Assembly (NCBI GenBank): GCA_023231475.1
Contig: JALJEE010001801.1
Coordinates: 1-64,000, forward strand
Source of the DNA: Seison nebaliae
Lineage: Eukaryota > Rotifera > Pararotatoria > Seisonacea > Seisonidae
Direction: 5' to 3'
Length of the DNA: 64,000 nt
How positions within the stretch are numbered: position 1 is the first letter of the stretch; each line of letters opens with the position of its first letter. The position numbers and the translations under genes were made by a program. The notes under the pieces are model-generated. The model worked only from the letters and a program-made list of their open reading frames with translations, did no database searches and was not told the origin of the DNA. Below are positions 32,325 through 45,000 of the stretch, piece by piece.

Positions 32325-34461
32325 TTAGAAATTTTTCAATTTTTTCTTTCCCGTTTTCTTCGTCCTCAAATTGTCCTCTTCTAATTTGTGGATGACTTTG
32401 AGAAATTTTTCTTCTAAATCATGAAGTTCCGTTTCATATGTCTCTTTCTCCTCTAGTCGTCGTTGACGATCGTCATTATTCATTTCCATTAGATTCACTT
32501 CATTCTCCATTTTCTCTTCTCGATAAATTTTCGACATTTCCATCAATTTCTTTTCCAACATTCCCTCTCGTTCAGCACTCCGTTTCCTCCACATTTTTTC
32601 ATGTTCGTCTAAATAATTGAAAAATTCTTTCTCCATTTCACAACTCAATTCCTTTAAACGACTCTCCAATTCCTGTCTCATTCCATCATCTAATCTGAAA
32701 ATTTTAAATTTGAATTAATTTAATTAAATTTTAAATAAATAAAATTAACAATTTTTTACCGTTTAACAACTTTTCACTTTTTTCCATCAGTTCCATATTC
32801 TCTTGCACGAGACATTGATTCTTCAACTGACAAACGAACAAATCAAACAAATCTGATTAATTGACCAATTAACTTTAATTTCATTGAATTCATTCCGCAC
32901 ACGTTTCATCTCCTCCTCGTAACTCGATTGAATTTTTTTCTCTTCTAAAGGAGAAATGAAGGAAAGAAAATATTTAATCCAATTTAAACTTTTCAGCTGT
33001 TGACTTTCCATTTGAAGTAGTTTTTCCGTTTTCTTCTTCTCCTCTTTCAATTCCCAACATGTCCTTAAATACACAACATCTCACAAATTTCGAATAATTC
33101 TCAATTAACTTTTTCATTTCGATTTCCATCAAATTCTGACCTTTGGCCATCAATTGGCAATTCGACTTCATTTTCACTTCCAATTGATTAATCGTCTCGT
33201 TCATTTCGAACTTCAAATTATCCAATTCCAAATTCTTCTTCTCCAACATCTCTTCGAGAACCTTTCGCATATTCAACATTTCCTTCAATTTCTCCTAAAA
33301 AACCATGTTAATAAAATTGAAGAAAAATTTTAATTTGAAAGAGAAAACTTGGAAAATTTCAATTTCTTTCAATTTCGACTCATTACTCTCTTCTAATTGC
33401 TTCATTTTAAACTAAATCCGTTAAAATATGAGGAAAATTTTAATTAAAACAAACTTCTTTTTCTCGGAAATTCTCGTTCAGATCCCCCAATTGTCTTTCA
33501 CGTTTCGTCAGTTCTTGATGGAGATGTCGCGAATCCTTTTCTCTCAATTCTTTCGTGTACTCCAATTCCTTTTTATAAGTAATCGATTCTTTCTTGACTT
33601 GATCAGTTTTCTTCTTTTGTACTTGAAGATCGACAATCAATTCCTTCACTTTCTGTTGATGAGTTGCGAGTTGATTCTTCGTTTCTTTCGAGTTGAGTTT
33701 CAGTCTCTGAATTTCCAATTCTTTCTCTTGTAAATTAGTGAATATTCTTTGCGATCGTTTCTCACTCTCTTCACATTTCATCACTTTCATTTTCATCAAT
33801 TCATTATCGTCCGACAATTTTTGAATTTTCAAATTTTTTTGAATGAGTTCTGTTTTCAACGATTTCGTCAACGATCGAGAATGACGATTCATTACGTCTA
33901 ATTGTTTCGTTGTCTCCTCCAACTTCTGAGTGAGTTCCGACAATTTCTGTCTATTCATTTCCTTCTCCTCTTCATATTTGATTGAGAGATTAGAGAAATC
34001 CTTCGTCATCTTCTCTGCCGACGCTAATTGGTATGTCGTATCCAATTTATTCTCCACCATTCGCTTAAGACAACAATTGACGTTGAGAATGTCTTCATAA
34101 CAAAAATTTATTTTCTCACTCAAATTATTCGGGGACGATTTCGTTTCCAACTGAAATTACAAGAAAATCTAATTAAATTTGTGAAATTAACAAAATTAGA
34201 AACGGTCGTCAAACAATTCGGTAGTAATTGAGAGAGATGATTGTACAATCCTTCGATTTCGATATTTAAAGATGAGCATTTCTGATCGAATGAATTGTTG
34301 AGTTTAATTAAATTCGTCAGTTTACCTTCCGACTTTTCATACTGGAATTATAAAGATGATATATTATCGATTAGATTTTAGAATGAAACTTTTATTTTGA
34401 TTTTTTTCGAGTATTCATTAATTTCTCCCAATTTCTCTAGAATTAGTTGCGTATCTTCCAT
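32325..34461 (-). CDS. Long coiled-coil protein, unknown orthologue
   Basis: A multi-exon gene starting MEDTQLILEKLGEINEYSKK at 34461. Short introns can be seen, e.g. GTTTCATTC..CCAG after the first exon and GTTTCTAA..TTTCAG before LETKSSPNN. Almost the entire product is heptad-rich coiled coil (LSELTQKLEETTKQLDVM, KRSQRIFTNLQEKELEIQRL, MRKVLEEMLEKKNLELDNL). It ends with a short basic tail (KKTGKKKLKNF). Length is about 600-650 aa, depending on the small exons between 33070 and 32700. It is divergently paired with the CCDC170-like gene, so a centrosomal or ciliary role is plausible but not shown. Confidence 0.6.
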
Positions 34462-34911
34462 CAAGCCCAATAAGAGAAAGTAGTTTAGTTGTCATAATTA
34501 TCATGACAACGGACGAGAGAAGTGAAATGGGAAAAATAATGGATTTGATGATTAATGAAAATTATTTAAAATTTTCGGCTTATAATAAAATTGAAGTTGA
34601 AGCCAAAAATTGGAAGGGGAAAACATTTGGAATTATAGGGGAATTTGAAGAAATTGAAAGAATTGGTTAACTTCCGTGACCTAGCCAATTATGTCAACAA
34701 AACACAAGTAGTATGCTTTCCTGGCAACTACAACTTGGATGATAAACATACGAAATTAAAAAACAAACGTAACTATGACATCGTTTGAGTAGGGACACGA
34801 ATTTTTCACTAATTTCCCAATTGGAGTACGTCACATAAGAATTTCTAGTCATTCATCAAACTATCCTGTCATATAAATTAGAGAAAGAACAAAACGAGAT
34901 TTATCGAAAGA
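34462..34911. promoter_or_regulatory. Shared bidirectional promoter of two coiled-coil genes
   Basis: This 450 bp separates the two divergent start codons (34461 minus, 34912 plus). It contains the inverted repeat at 34488-34510 and an RFX half-site-like CCTGGCAAC near 34720. Confidence 0.5.
34488..34510. promoter_or_regulatory. Inverted repeat GTTGTCAT-n7-ATGACAAC
   Basis: Perfect 8 bp arms around a 7 bp spacer, 27 bp upstream of the minus-strand ATG. The arms equal RFX half-sites (GTTGYCAT), but the spacing is wider than in a classic X-box. Confidence 0.4.
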
Positions 34912-37900
34912 ATGACAGACAACAATAATTCCTATTCTTCCTTCAATACCAATTACTCGAAGGAGCAGGAGCGAATCGATGTGCTGTCGAACCATCGTTT
35001 GCTCGGTCATGGCGAAGAAGGGAAAAGCTATCATACGAGACATCATCAGCATACGTCAGTGTTGAGCAATAATCAGAATAATAACATTTGTCATTCCATC
35101 GATATTGAGGGAAGAAAAACGATGAGTCTCCTCCACGACCAATTGAAGCAATTGAAGAAAGATTTGGAGAAGAAAGATGAATTGATTCAAGTTCTTTCTA
35201 CGAAAGAGTTCGTCTTTTCCTAATCTACTCAAAATACTTATTTGTTTCATAGTAAGGATTGTTGTCATTGTTCAGTGGGTAACATGGTGGATTATAACAA
35301 CAATCAACAAACTCTCTCCAAAACGACAAACTATTCGTATGAGACGAGTACGGAAACGAAACAATTGAAAATGAAAAGTGAAAAACTTTCATCCATCGTT
35401 AGTCATTTTCCTGATTTTCTATCGAGTGAATTTTCTATTCTTTCTCTCAGAATCATGACTTGCGAGTGCGATTAGAAACGTTGAAAGATAATGAAGTGGA
35501 AATGAAGGAGAAGGTGCAAATGTTACAGTCTGAGAATGAGAGTTTATTCCGATCACATGACGCGTGTCAGAAGGAGTTGCAGGAACTAAAGAGGAAGTTG
35601 TGTTCGGCGGAGAGTATTGGCAATAAATCGTCGATTACCATCGATACATTATTGAAAGATGATCGACAAATAAAAGAGCGTTTATTCGAAGTGGAAGCAC
35701 GAAATGAGTTGGATAATTTAAACGAACTAAAATTTATTTTTTGATAAATTTATTTTTAAACGACGTTGATAAATTAGAACGTTGATAAAAGAGAAAGAAG
35801 ATTTGGAGCAAATGCGAACGACGTTAGAGAATCGATTCACTGAATTGTTGACGGAAGTGGATACGATCGGAATCCATGGATTATCTTTCGGTAACAAACC
35901 GGAAATGATGGAATCGATTGATAGACTCATTTCTCGAATTCGCGAAATTTATCGAGAGAATAACGAGGCGAAAGGTGAATTGTATTCGTTGCGGACGAGT
36001 TTGAAGTCGTTAGAGAAGGAAGGCGGTCACACTCGAGACACCGTCCAGAATTTAGCTCTAGTTCATTATTTTTTTTGAAATTTTCTTAATTTCAAATGAA
36101 TTTTGAAGGAATTGAATCATTTGGAACGAGAGAAATCGACATATTCCTTCAATTATAATCAGATGAAAGCTGAAATAGAAGATAGTCGAGTACAATGTGA
36201 TCGATTGAAAGAAGATAATGCTCAATTAACGAAACAATTAGATACGTTGCGAGTGGCGTGGAAAGACACAAAAACTGAATTGGAGGCAGTCGATTCGAGA
36301 TATCATTCGGTGGAGAATGAGATGAGACAATTGAGATTATCGAATGACGTTCCAATTTTTTTTTTTTCATTCCATAACGATAAATTGGATGAAGGTGAAT
36401 GAAGGACAATTGAAAATGTTCCACAAAGAGATTTCTTCAATTCTTAAAACGAAAAGTATCTGTTTAAATGAAAGTTGCACAATCGGCGACATCAAAGAAA
36501 CGATCCGATTACTGATAACGACTCTACAACAAAAAGGTTCATTTCCGTTTGATGATAATATAGAAAGTGTCTAAATGAAATTTTCATAGAGTTGGAATTG
36601 GAGGAGAATCAGAAGAATTTGTTAGAAATGGCGACTAAATTGAATAATTCCGTGAAGGATTATAACGACCTACAAGAGAAGTGTAACAATGTTAATAATT
36701 TTAAAACTTTAAAATTTTAATTTTCTTAATCTAATCAGATGTCATTTGTGGCATGTGATAATGAGAAGTTGTACAAGAGAAGAGAAGATGAAATTCATTC
36801 ACAAGCCGTCCTCCTCGACGGAATGAAACAAGAGAAAATGAAAGTTCTTTTTCTAATTCAATTAATCGTTTATTATTATGATCGTTTTGTGAAGTATATG
36901 AAATTCCTGGAACATCTGTCAGCAGTTTTGAACGTGGAATCGATATCGATTGATGTCGGTTTCGATTTCCTCATTGAAACGATCGAATCGAAATGTCGTC
37001 AATTGATGAAACATGAGACGGAGAATGTAGCGAGTTCCACCTCCACCGTCTACACTCTCCAACGGAAATTGAAGCAATTGAAGGAGCAATTACAAAGTAA
37101 AGATCTCCATTTGGACATGTTGAGGAAGAAGTTGACAGATGTACAAGACGAGAATGCGAGTAAATCTTGTATCCAACAATCGTTCGAGACTCATGTTTTG
37201 GAGACGAAACGATTAAAGAAGAAAGTTGTCGATTTGTGTAACGAGTTGGAACAAGAACGAGATTTAACTTTATCGTTAAAAGCGCGTTTATGTGATACAC
37301 AAGAGACGGAAAAGAAGACAGCGGAGAACAGTCAATATATAGAATCATTGAGATCTGATAATTTTAAATTGAGGAAGAATTTGAAGGAAATCGAAGAAAT
37401 GATGAACGATCGAATCATCGAGAATGAGGAACGATATTCCAAATTAATCAAATCATCAGAAACACATCAAGAAGAATATGGTATTCTCACCGACGATTTA
37501 AGCACTTTGAGATGTCAATTGAGATCGATTCGTGAACGAGAAAATCAAGTTCCATTTTTTAATTTTTAAATAATTCAAAATTATTTTTCAAAAATAATTC
37601 AAAATTATTTTTCAAATCATTATTTATCAGTTATTGGAGTTTAGAGATACGATAGGGAAAATTCTTGGAATTAACATCTCGTCGTCGAATGTCATCGATT
37701 ATGATATCATTCAACGGATTGAGGAATTGATTCGTTTAACTCAAAATAACGCGACTGCCGCCACCGTCTCTTTTGTACAACCGGCACAAGTCCATCAAGT
37801 GACTCCCGTTCAAATTCGATCTACTAGTCCAATTGGTATCGTCACATCATCAATGACACCGCCTTTGGCCGTTCAATCGCAACAGATCAAAATGAGACCA

Positions 37901-38152
37901 ATTAACAAATTCCAACAACAAACATATTATCGAGAGGGGAAAAATACGAATGTAGACAATTTCCGTTGTAGTTCCTCTGCCAACATGAAATCTACTCGAC
38001 CCAAATCACCAGTCATTTCACGAACCTCAAAACAAGGCTATTCATCTGACTCAAATAATACGTATCGAGCAAAAACGACGACAAATCGTCGTTGTCATTT
38101 CCAGACAAACCGGAAAAGTGAAACACTCAATATCGATCCGAAACGATATTAA
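34912..38152 (+). CDS. CCDC170: CCDC170-like coiled-coil protein
   Basis: Ten exons can be placed: 34912-35207, 35253-35397, 35451-35707, 35778-36060, 36109-36348, 36395-36536, 36590-36690, 36739-36843, 36895-37548 and 37631-38152. They keep frame to give 914 aa. The key match is in exon 9: IDVGFDFLIETIESKCRQLM, TVYTLQRKLKQLKEQLQSKD and LHLDMLRKKLTDVQ, which parallel the YDVGFDMVLKVI..IYNLQRKLKTQKERLESKELHMDLLRQKI block of CCDC170. Exon 10 opens LLEFRDTIGKILGINI..VIDYDIIQRIEELI, the family's FREVVSQMLGLNV..PDYEIIKCLERLV block. CCDC170 binds microtubules and is found in Golgi-associated and axonemal contexts. The Ser/Thr-rich C-terminal tail and the Asn-rich N-terminus are lineage-specific. 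The 3' end is 107 bp from the end of the giant gene on the other strand. Confidence 0.75.
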
Positions 38153-38259
38153 AAAAATTTTATTAAATTCAAATATAATTCTTAAATGATTTTCACGTTA
38201 AATAATGTCATTCGTTGTTTGATGTTAGTTCGTCGTCGTCGTCATCGGCGTCGTACACT

Positions 38260-39051
38260 TCATAGATCAAGAAGATTCTCCTGCAAAAAAATTTCATTTT
38301 TCATTTCAGTTTGATAATCAGTAAACAAATCGTGTTCTAACCAAATTTCCTGGATCTATTTCAACATCTTTTTTCTCTTTCTCTAATTCATTTTCCATCT
38401 TCTTTGATGATTCTTTAATTGTATTTGATGGTTCTTCGATTGTGTTTGATGATTTTTCTTCTTTTGTTGGAGGATTCAAATTCTACAATTTATCAATTAG
38501 TCAATGAATGTAAAAAAGGGAAAGGAACATTAAAAAAATCGAATGCAATTGGATTATCTTTCTTCTCCTCTTCCTTTTCTTCAGGAACATTAACTGGAAT
38601 TGGATTTGTAAAATTTTCCTCCGTTTTCTTCAATATGGGAACGGGCAAGTTAAGTGGAATATCCTTCGAATAAGATCACGATTAAGAATTGTTTGTATTA
38701 ATTTCAACTAACGTTTTCTATTGCCACATCGATCATTGGCTCTTCTTCGATTTGGAAGAAATCGCTAAGATTTCCATCAGATCCCATTTTCTATGATATT
38801 TTTCAATTATTTTAATTTGAATTAAATTTAAATAATTTATTTAATTTAAATTAACTTTCTCTTCGTTCGATATTTGCGTTGTTGGTGATGATGATGCTGA
38901 TGGTGGTAATATGGGTGGTGGTGGTGATGATGATGTTGATGTTAATTGAGTCGTTACATAATTTTCATTTGTTAATCCGTAATTTTCACCGTCATCGTTA
39001 CCGGAATTGTTTTCATCTAATCTGGTAAATTGAAGTGATTCATATGGAACT
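38260..39051 (-). other. Small 3' exons encoding the cytoplasmic tail of the giant gene
   Basis: Five exons of 196, 78, 135, 141 and 21 nt are separated by short introns (47-65 bp, one of 142 nt between 38482-38342 and 38280 being shorter at 61). The exon phases join perfectly with the two bases left over at 39117. The three central exons start and end in phase 0. Visible motifs: YESL next to the membrane (YxxPhi type), SPPPPILPP, several acidic patches with DFF (SDFFQIEEEP, AFDFFN), and the C-terminal NLLDL (clathrin-box-like). Confidence 0.75.
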
Positions 39052-42000
39052 CTATTTGTTCGAATTAGGATGAAAATGAGAATTATTTAAAAATTGTTTG
39101 AGTTAATAAAGAAAACTGTTTATATTGCTTCCTGACGTATTGAACGAGAATGAGAAGAATGAGCAGAATTCCGAAAATGGAGATTACGCTGAGAAACAAT
39201 TTACTTGGGAGAGATGAGACGGTATGTGGATAAAGATATTTCTCTTTTATCGGCGCTTTTGTTGTGGTCGCTCGATTTTGACATCGATCACCAGAAAATG
39301 GTGAAATGCAAGAACATTTCTTCATTCCGATTATCACTCGACACGTTCCACCATTCATACAATAATTGGCGTAACAATCATCGGCAATTGGCGGTCGACG
39401 ACTGGAACGAGTACTGGTTTGAGATCTGGTACTGGAGAATGAAATGAATGAAGTGATTTTATTCGTTGTTTGTTTTGTGCTGATTGGTTGAATGGTCATT
39501 CCATTACTTTGTACGTAATGACATCTTGGAGTAAAACTGAAATCATCGATACCAATCGATCTGATAGATGATCCACGTTTTCCTTCGATTACTATACGGA
39601 AATAAGTGTTCTGAAATTGTTCCAAATCGATACTGTTTTTCCACCAGATATCTCCTTTCGATTCACCATTTATCCATAACTGTTTGTCGGGCGATTGGAG
39701 ACTGACACCTGATTTGGATGTCCTCCTCATCAACACTCTCAATTGACCACTGGTTGATGAGCGGATATGATACCAGAAACGGAATTTACACAAATCATTA
39801 CCTCCCGAACTTTTTCCAGAAATTGTCATCGTCGGACTAATGATTAATGAGGCGTTCTTATCGTTTCGATTTCCGTTCAAATACATGAGATGTCCATACG
39901 ATTTACCGAGAGTATGATCGATATAGATTGATCGATATGGAGTGGAACTGGCTCGATATAATCCCCATTTGGTTACTCCGATGGAAATGATGGAATAATG
40001 TTGACAGAAACCTGATTCGAAACTACATCGTTCCACATGATCTACACAATTCTTCTCGTCACTATTATCTCCACAATCATCGGAATAATCACATCGTTCG
40101 TCTGCTGCCACACAGAAACCATTGGCACATTTCAAACTTGTATCCGTACAAATTTCACCCGCCAACGCACATTTTTCCTCGTCCATTTTAATACCATCAA
40201 TAGCTGCCGTACTCATGATTCTATTAGTGTAGATGGAATATTTGAATGATAATTGGAATCCCGCCGTTCGTCTACCGATATAAACGATAGCTTTTTTCCA
40301 TTCTCCCGTACCTTTCGTTAACGATGATGACCAGATGGTGGTTATGACGGTATCTTTCTTCGGATAATATAATCGAAGTGATAATCGTTCAGAAGTCTTA
40401 TTGAACATCGTATAATAAAATTCGATTTGACATAATGCTCTTGTTTCTCCCAGAATTGGGGATTGCATTATTGGAGGTCTAATGGCGGTTGCATCGAGAA
40501 CATCAACTCTCATAAATCCACCGGTGCCGTCTGATTTAGTTGCATCTTTCGTTGGTTGCTTAATTGTTTGATCACCAGCAGCGAGAGTATTTCCTGTTTC
40601 CAATTTCCATTCATCGTATCCGAAAGAAACATCTTCCCATCCACAACTATTTCCGTTATCGAAATCACAACTGACACAATTCGTCAAATCGTCGCCTTGA
40701 GGACAAGTCTTCTTGAAGTCGCATTTCTTCTCCAGCGGAATACAATGTTGGGAGGAAGTGGGATCAGTTCGTTGACATTGGTATTGTGTTACATTACAAG
40801 CCGAAGCCGGTTTCACCGTTGTCATGACAACGGGATATTTGTTCGAATAATATTTTGTACAACCGGAAAATGATATTTCGTCCACACTGATATCGCCATA
40901 ATAATTTCTTCCCACCACTCCTTCAATCACCAATTGGAGACCTCGTATGTTGTCTGGGAACTTAATTTCAGTATTGACAAAATACCATCTATCGATATTG
41001 ATTGATGACCGTTTATAGATTAAATAATTCTTTCCATTGATTGCCTCTCGATAGTAAATGTTGAATTGACCAATTCCATAACCATACATATGAACGAACA
41101 TTCGAATATAACATTTTTGACTACCTAAAGCTTTCCTGACCCAAGGTCCGATTAATCTTGCTGTATCGCCTAATTTAGCAGGTCGTGACGATTCGATAAA
41201 TATGAAATGACCAAGAACTGAATTGAGAGTAACATCTCTACCTGGTCCCGTATACGACGAGGGCGTTTTACCATTCTTCGACATTGACCAATCGAAATCA
41301 TCAGTATGGTCCTGTTGCCATGAACAGAAACCATCTTCGAACGAACATCTTTGTGCACTATAGCAACTCTTCTCGTCACTGTTATCGCCACATTCGTCTT
41401 GTCCGTTACATTTATAAGCGGTGGGAATACACGCTTTATTCAAACATCGAAATTGACTAGTTGGCATTGGACATTTATCTGGATAAACGATGGCTGGTCC
41501 ACATCGGAAAAATGAGATATCGTCGATGGACATATAAGGACGAGTGGCAATAATTTGAATTGCGAATGGATTCTTTTGTCGTCCAATGGATGAGACCGTC
41601 GAATACCAGTAACGGGCACCTTTGGAATATTTCTCGAAAATTCTCGATTGACCGTTATATTTGTTGAGTATATTAACCGTTAATTTACCGGATGTCGTAG
41701 GATTAAATTGATAAAAGAATCGTAAACTACACGTATAAGACGCGTCGTTCATCCATGGCGATTGCCAAATGGCTCCTTTCAATACCGTATTATTTGTCGG
41801 GAAAGTGGTCAAGAATTTGCCCGTCGAATTTTTGAAAGTGTGATCGGAATATGGTCCATTTTTCGAAGGTAATTCCTTCGCTTGCTTCCTCACCCATTCT
41901 ACTGACGATGTATCTCCAACATTATTCCAATTACAGGAATCCTTCTCGAAATCACAGGAATAACCACAATTGGCTTCATCTACCTTATTCGGACATTCGG

Positions 42001-45000
42001 GACGGAAATTACAAATCTTCGTTTGTGGGATACATGTCCCATCGGAACATTTGAGGACACATGACGGTGGTTTCGGCGTATTCACTTCACAACTACCCGG
42101 CAACATGTCGATATCGTCGATGGATATCGATTGTGATTTCGATAAAGTTCCATCGATCTCTAAATGGAATGTTCTTTCGATATAAGCCAATTTGGTGTCG
42201 ATGGTCGTTGAAAATAATTGCCAATCGGTCGACGTTGCCGTTCCTGTGATGTTGCCTAACATAATTCTCTTTTCTTTCGAGTACGAATAGAAGAAACTAA
42301 ACGGATTTATGAATTGTTGAACGGTTGTTCGATAGACACGAATTTCAGCATTGCCACTCCTCACATAATAGAAAAGGAGACAATATTTATCATTGGTTAG
42401 TTTATCCGTTGATTTATTTTTATATCCTTCCCAACTGATCGATTTTAATGTGGCTGTCAACGAATCTTTCTGGAGATCGTCAACATATTCCGCTGCGATA
42501 TAGGAACCGAATTCACTGTTCAACGTATGATCAATTGATGGTAATGAGGTGATGGAGGCGGTTGAAGTAATATTAAGGAATCGATAGAAATGAGTAATAC
42601 TCGGTTGTACTCGAGTCCAATCGATGAGATTATCTGGCGATTGATTATTCGTCCATGAACATTGTTCCGTTTCGAAATCACATCGAGCCGTTTTCGGACA
42701 ATCCGTCGAAGATAATCTGATATCGTCAATCGCTAAGAAGCCTTTAGAAGCGACTGTGCCCTGGATTATGTATAACCAGTCACCAAATTGCCGAACGGGA
42801 ATATGGACATAATTCCAGTTTCCTGGTTCCAATGCCGTTCTCGAATAAACTTTCGTGGGCGATAAACTCGTTAATCTTTTCACGTAAACATACATTGTCA
42901 CATAACTACCCGACGCTTCATAGAAGAAGGAGAGACAACGGAATTTCTTCGATTTTTTTCCTGATGTTAATCGAGCCAAACCGGAACTATATAAACTCGT
43001 TTTCTTCCTCAACAACATATACGAACCATAAGACGTTCTCGTGGTATGATCGACTATCGGTGCTATCGTTTTATGTTTGCTAGCACGCGTTCGTATGAAT
43101 TGGGTAGTGAGACCGGTATCAGGAACTAAGTCGCAAGAATCGTAATCGAAATCGCAGAAATTATCGTTCAAATCTACCGGACATTCTCCAACGACTCCTT
43201 TCAAGTCGTCAATCGCTACGAAACTTGTCGAATATTTTTTGTTGATTTCACTTTCGATGATCAATTTGTAATTTCCCGATTTTCCTTTGAATTCGATGGA
43301 GGCCTGACGCCATCGATAACCTCGATCGGTCGATCGACTCCAAAGTAACGTGTCATTTTCATCTTTATGTTGAAGATGAATTGTCAATCGACTAAAAGGA
43401 GATGGTCCAACAATTTGATAGAAGAATTGGAAACAATATCCGGCACTGTTCAATGAGAGACCAGGACTCACCATTCTCATGATGGCGGTGTAATTGATCA
43501 ATTTATCACCGAATGAAATTGATGATGATCTAGCGATGAGGAAATGGCCGAAACTATTCTCCGACGTATGATCATCGACTGGTTGATAAATATATTTTTT
43601 CGTTTGATTCATTTTCTTTATTGCTTCTCGACCATTCGTCAATTCAAATCTGGATGTTGTTCGACCATCTTTCGAATATTTCGATTTAATCGTCCACGAA
43701 CATGAAGTGGAGAATGTCATATTAGAGTATTTAGATTGTCTGGTAAATGAGCAATCGAGTTTAGTTTCCGGATATGGTGTGGTTGGTGGTGGTTCAGTAA
43801 CGATAGTATATGACATGTCTGTCGTTCCACACGAATATTTCGATAGATACATATCGTCGATTGCCATTTCGCCTTCATTTTTATTGAATTTATAATTGTG
43901 TCCACCACGAATGAAAGTGATGATAATGTCGAATTGATCGGATGACGCGTCGATATTTAATCTCACTTTTTCCCAATTAATTTCACTTACATTCTTAACA
44001 ATATCCATTCCGTTAATATCATATAATAATCGTTCGTTCGATGTTTTGAGATTTCGTAAAGTGACCGTCAAATTTCCGATATCATATCCACTCATGAAAT
44101 AATAGAAAGTGAAACATCGTTTATATTTCTGCACCTCCAAATCGGGAGACACAAGAACTGCTCGTCCGCCCATGTCACTCATGAAGAAAGTGTCGACGAA
44201 CAGATAATGATCGTCAGCCAAACCGGTAGAATGACCGAAATCTGGTCCACCAAAATAACTCGCGATCGCTGCTCGTCCTCGAATCCAATGATCATCCGCT
44301 GCCATATCGGTGGTCCAATCACACATATCATAATCGAAAGTACAAGTGACGACTGGTGAACATTTATCGTAGTTTGGATGGATTTCGATATCGTCGATAT
44401 TCGCCGAATATTTCGAAGAGTAAAGTGATTGATATTTCCCTCTGATGGTTATGGTTCGATTGACGTCGTGTTTCCCACCAACTCCACTTAACTTCTTTAC
44501 CGGTATATGATACTTCTTCCACAATCCGTGAGTTGTTCGATCGATTTTCATTAGACTGGTATCGATGGAACCGGTTCGACTATCACCAGAATATAATTCT
44601 ACCGTTGTCCGATTTTCCATGTAGATCCAGAAAGTTAAACAGAATTTCTTACTTCCATGAATTGGTGGTGATTGAATTACATATAAATCAGATCGATTTA
44701 CCAACGAAATAAAATGACCGTCTTCACTCCACGTCGTATGATCAGTTGGTGGTTCTATCAATTTTGTTTTGTTCGATCCTGGTGATTGTAGGGACCACAT
44801 CGTATAAGATTGAACAGTAGACCATCCACAAAGTTGATTGGGTGGTAGATCTTCGAAATCACACCATGCTTCATGTTGAGGACATGGATATGGATTGATA
44901 TCGATATCATCAATTGCCATCAATCCCAATTTATTCTTTTCATATTCTCCAATGATTATTATTCGATATTCGTCATCGTCCTTTACGAGAGTTACGCTGC

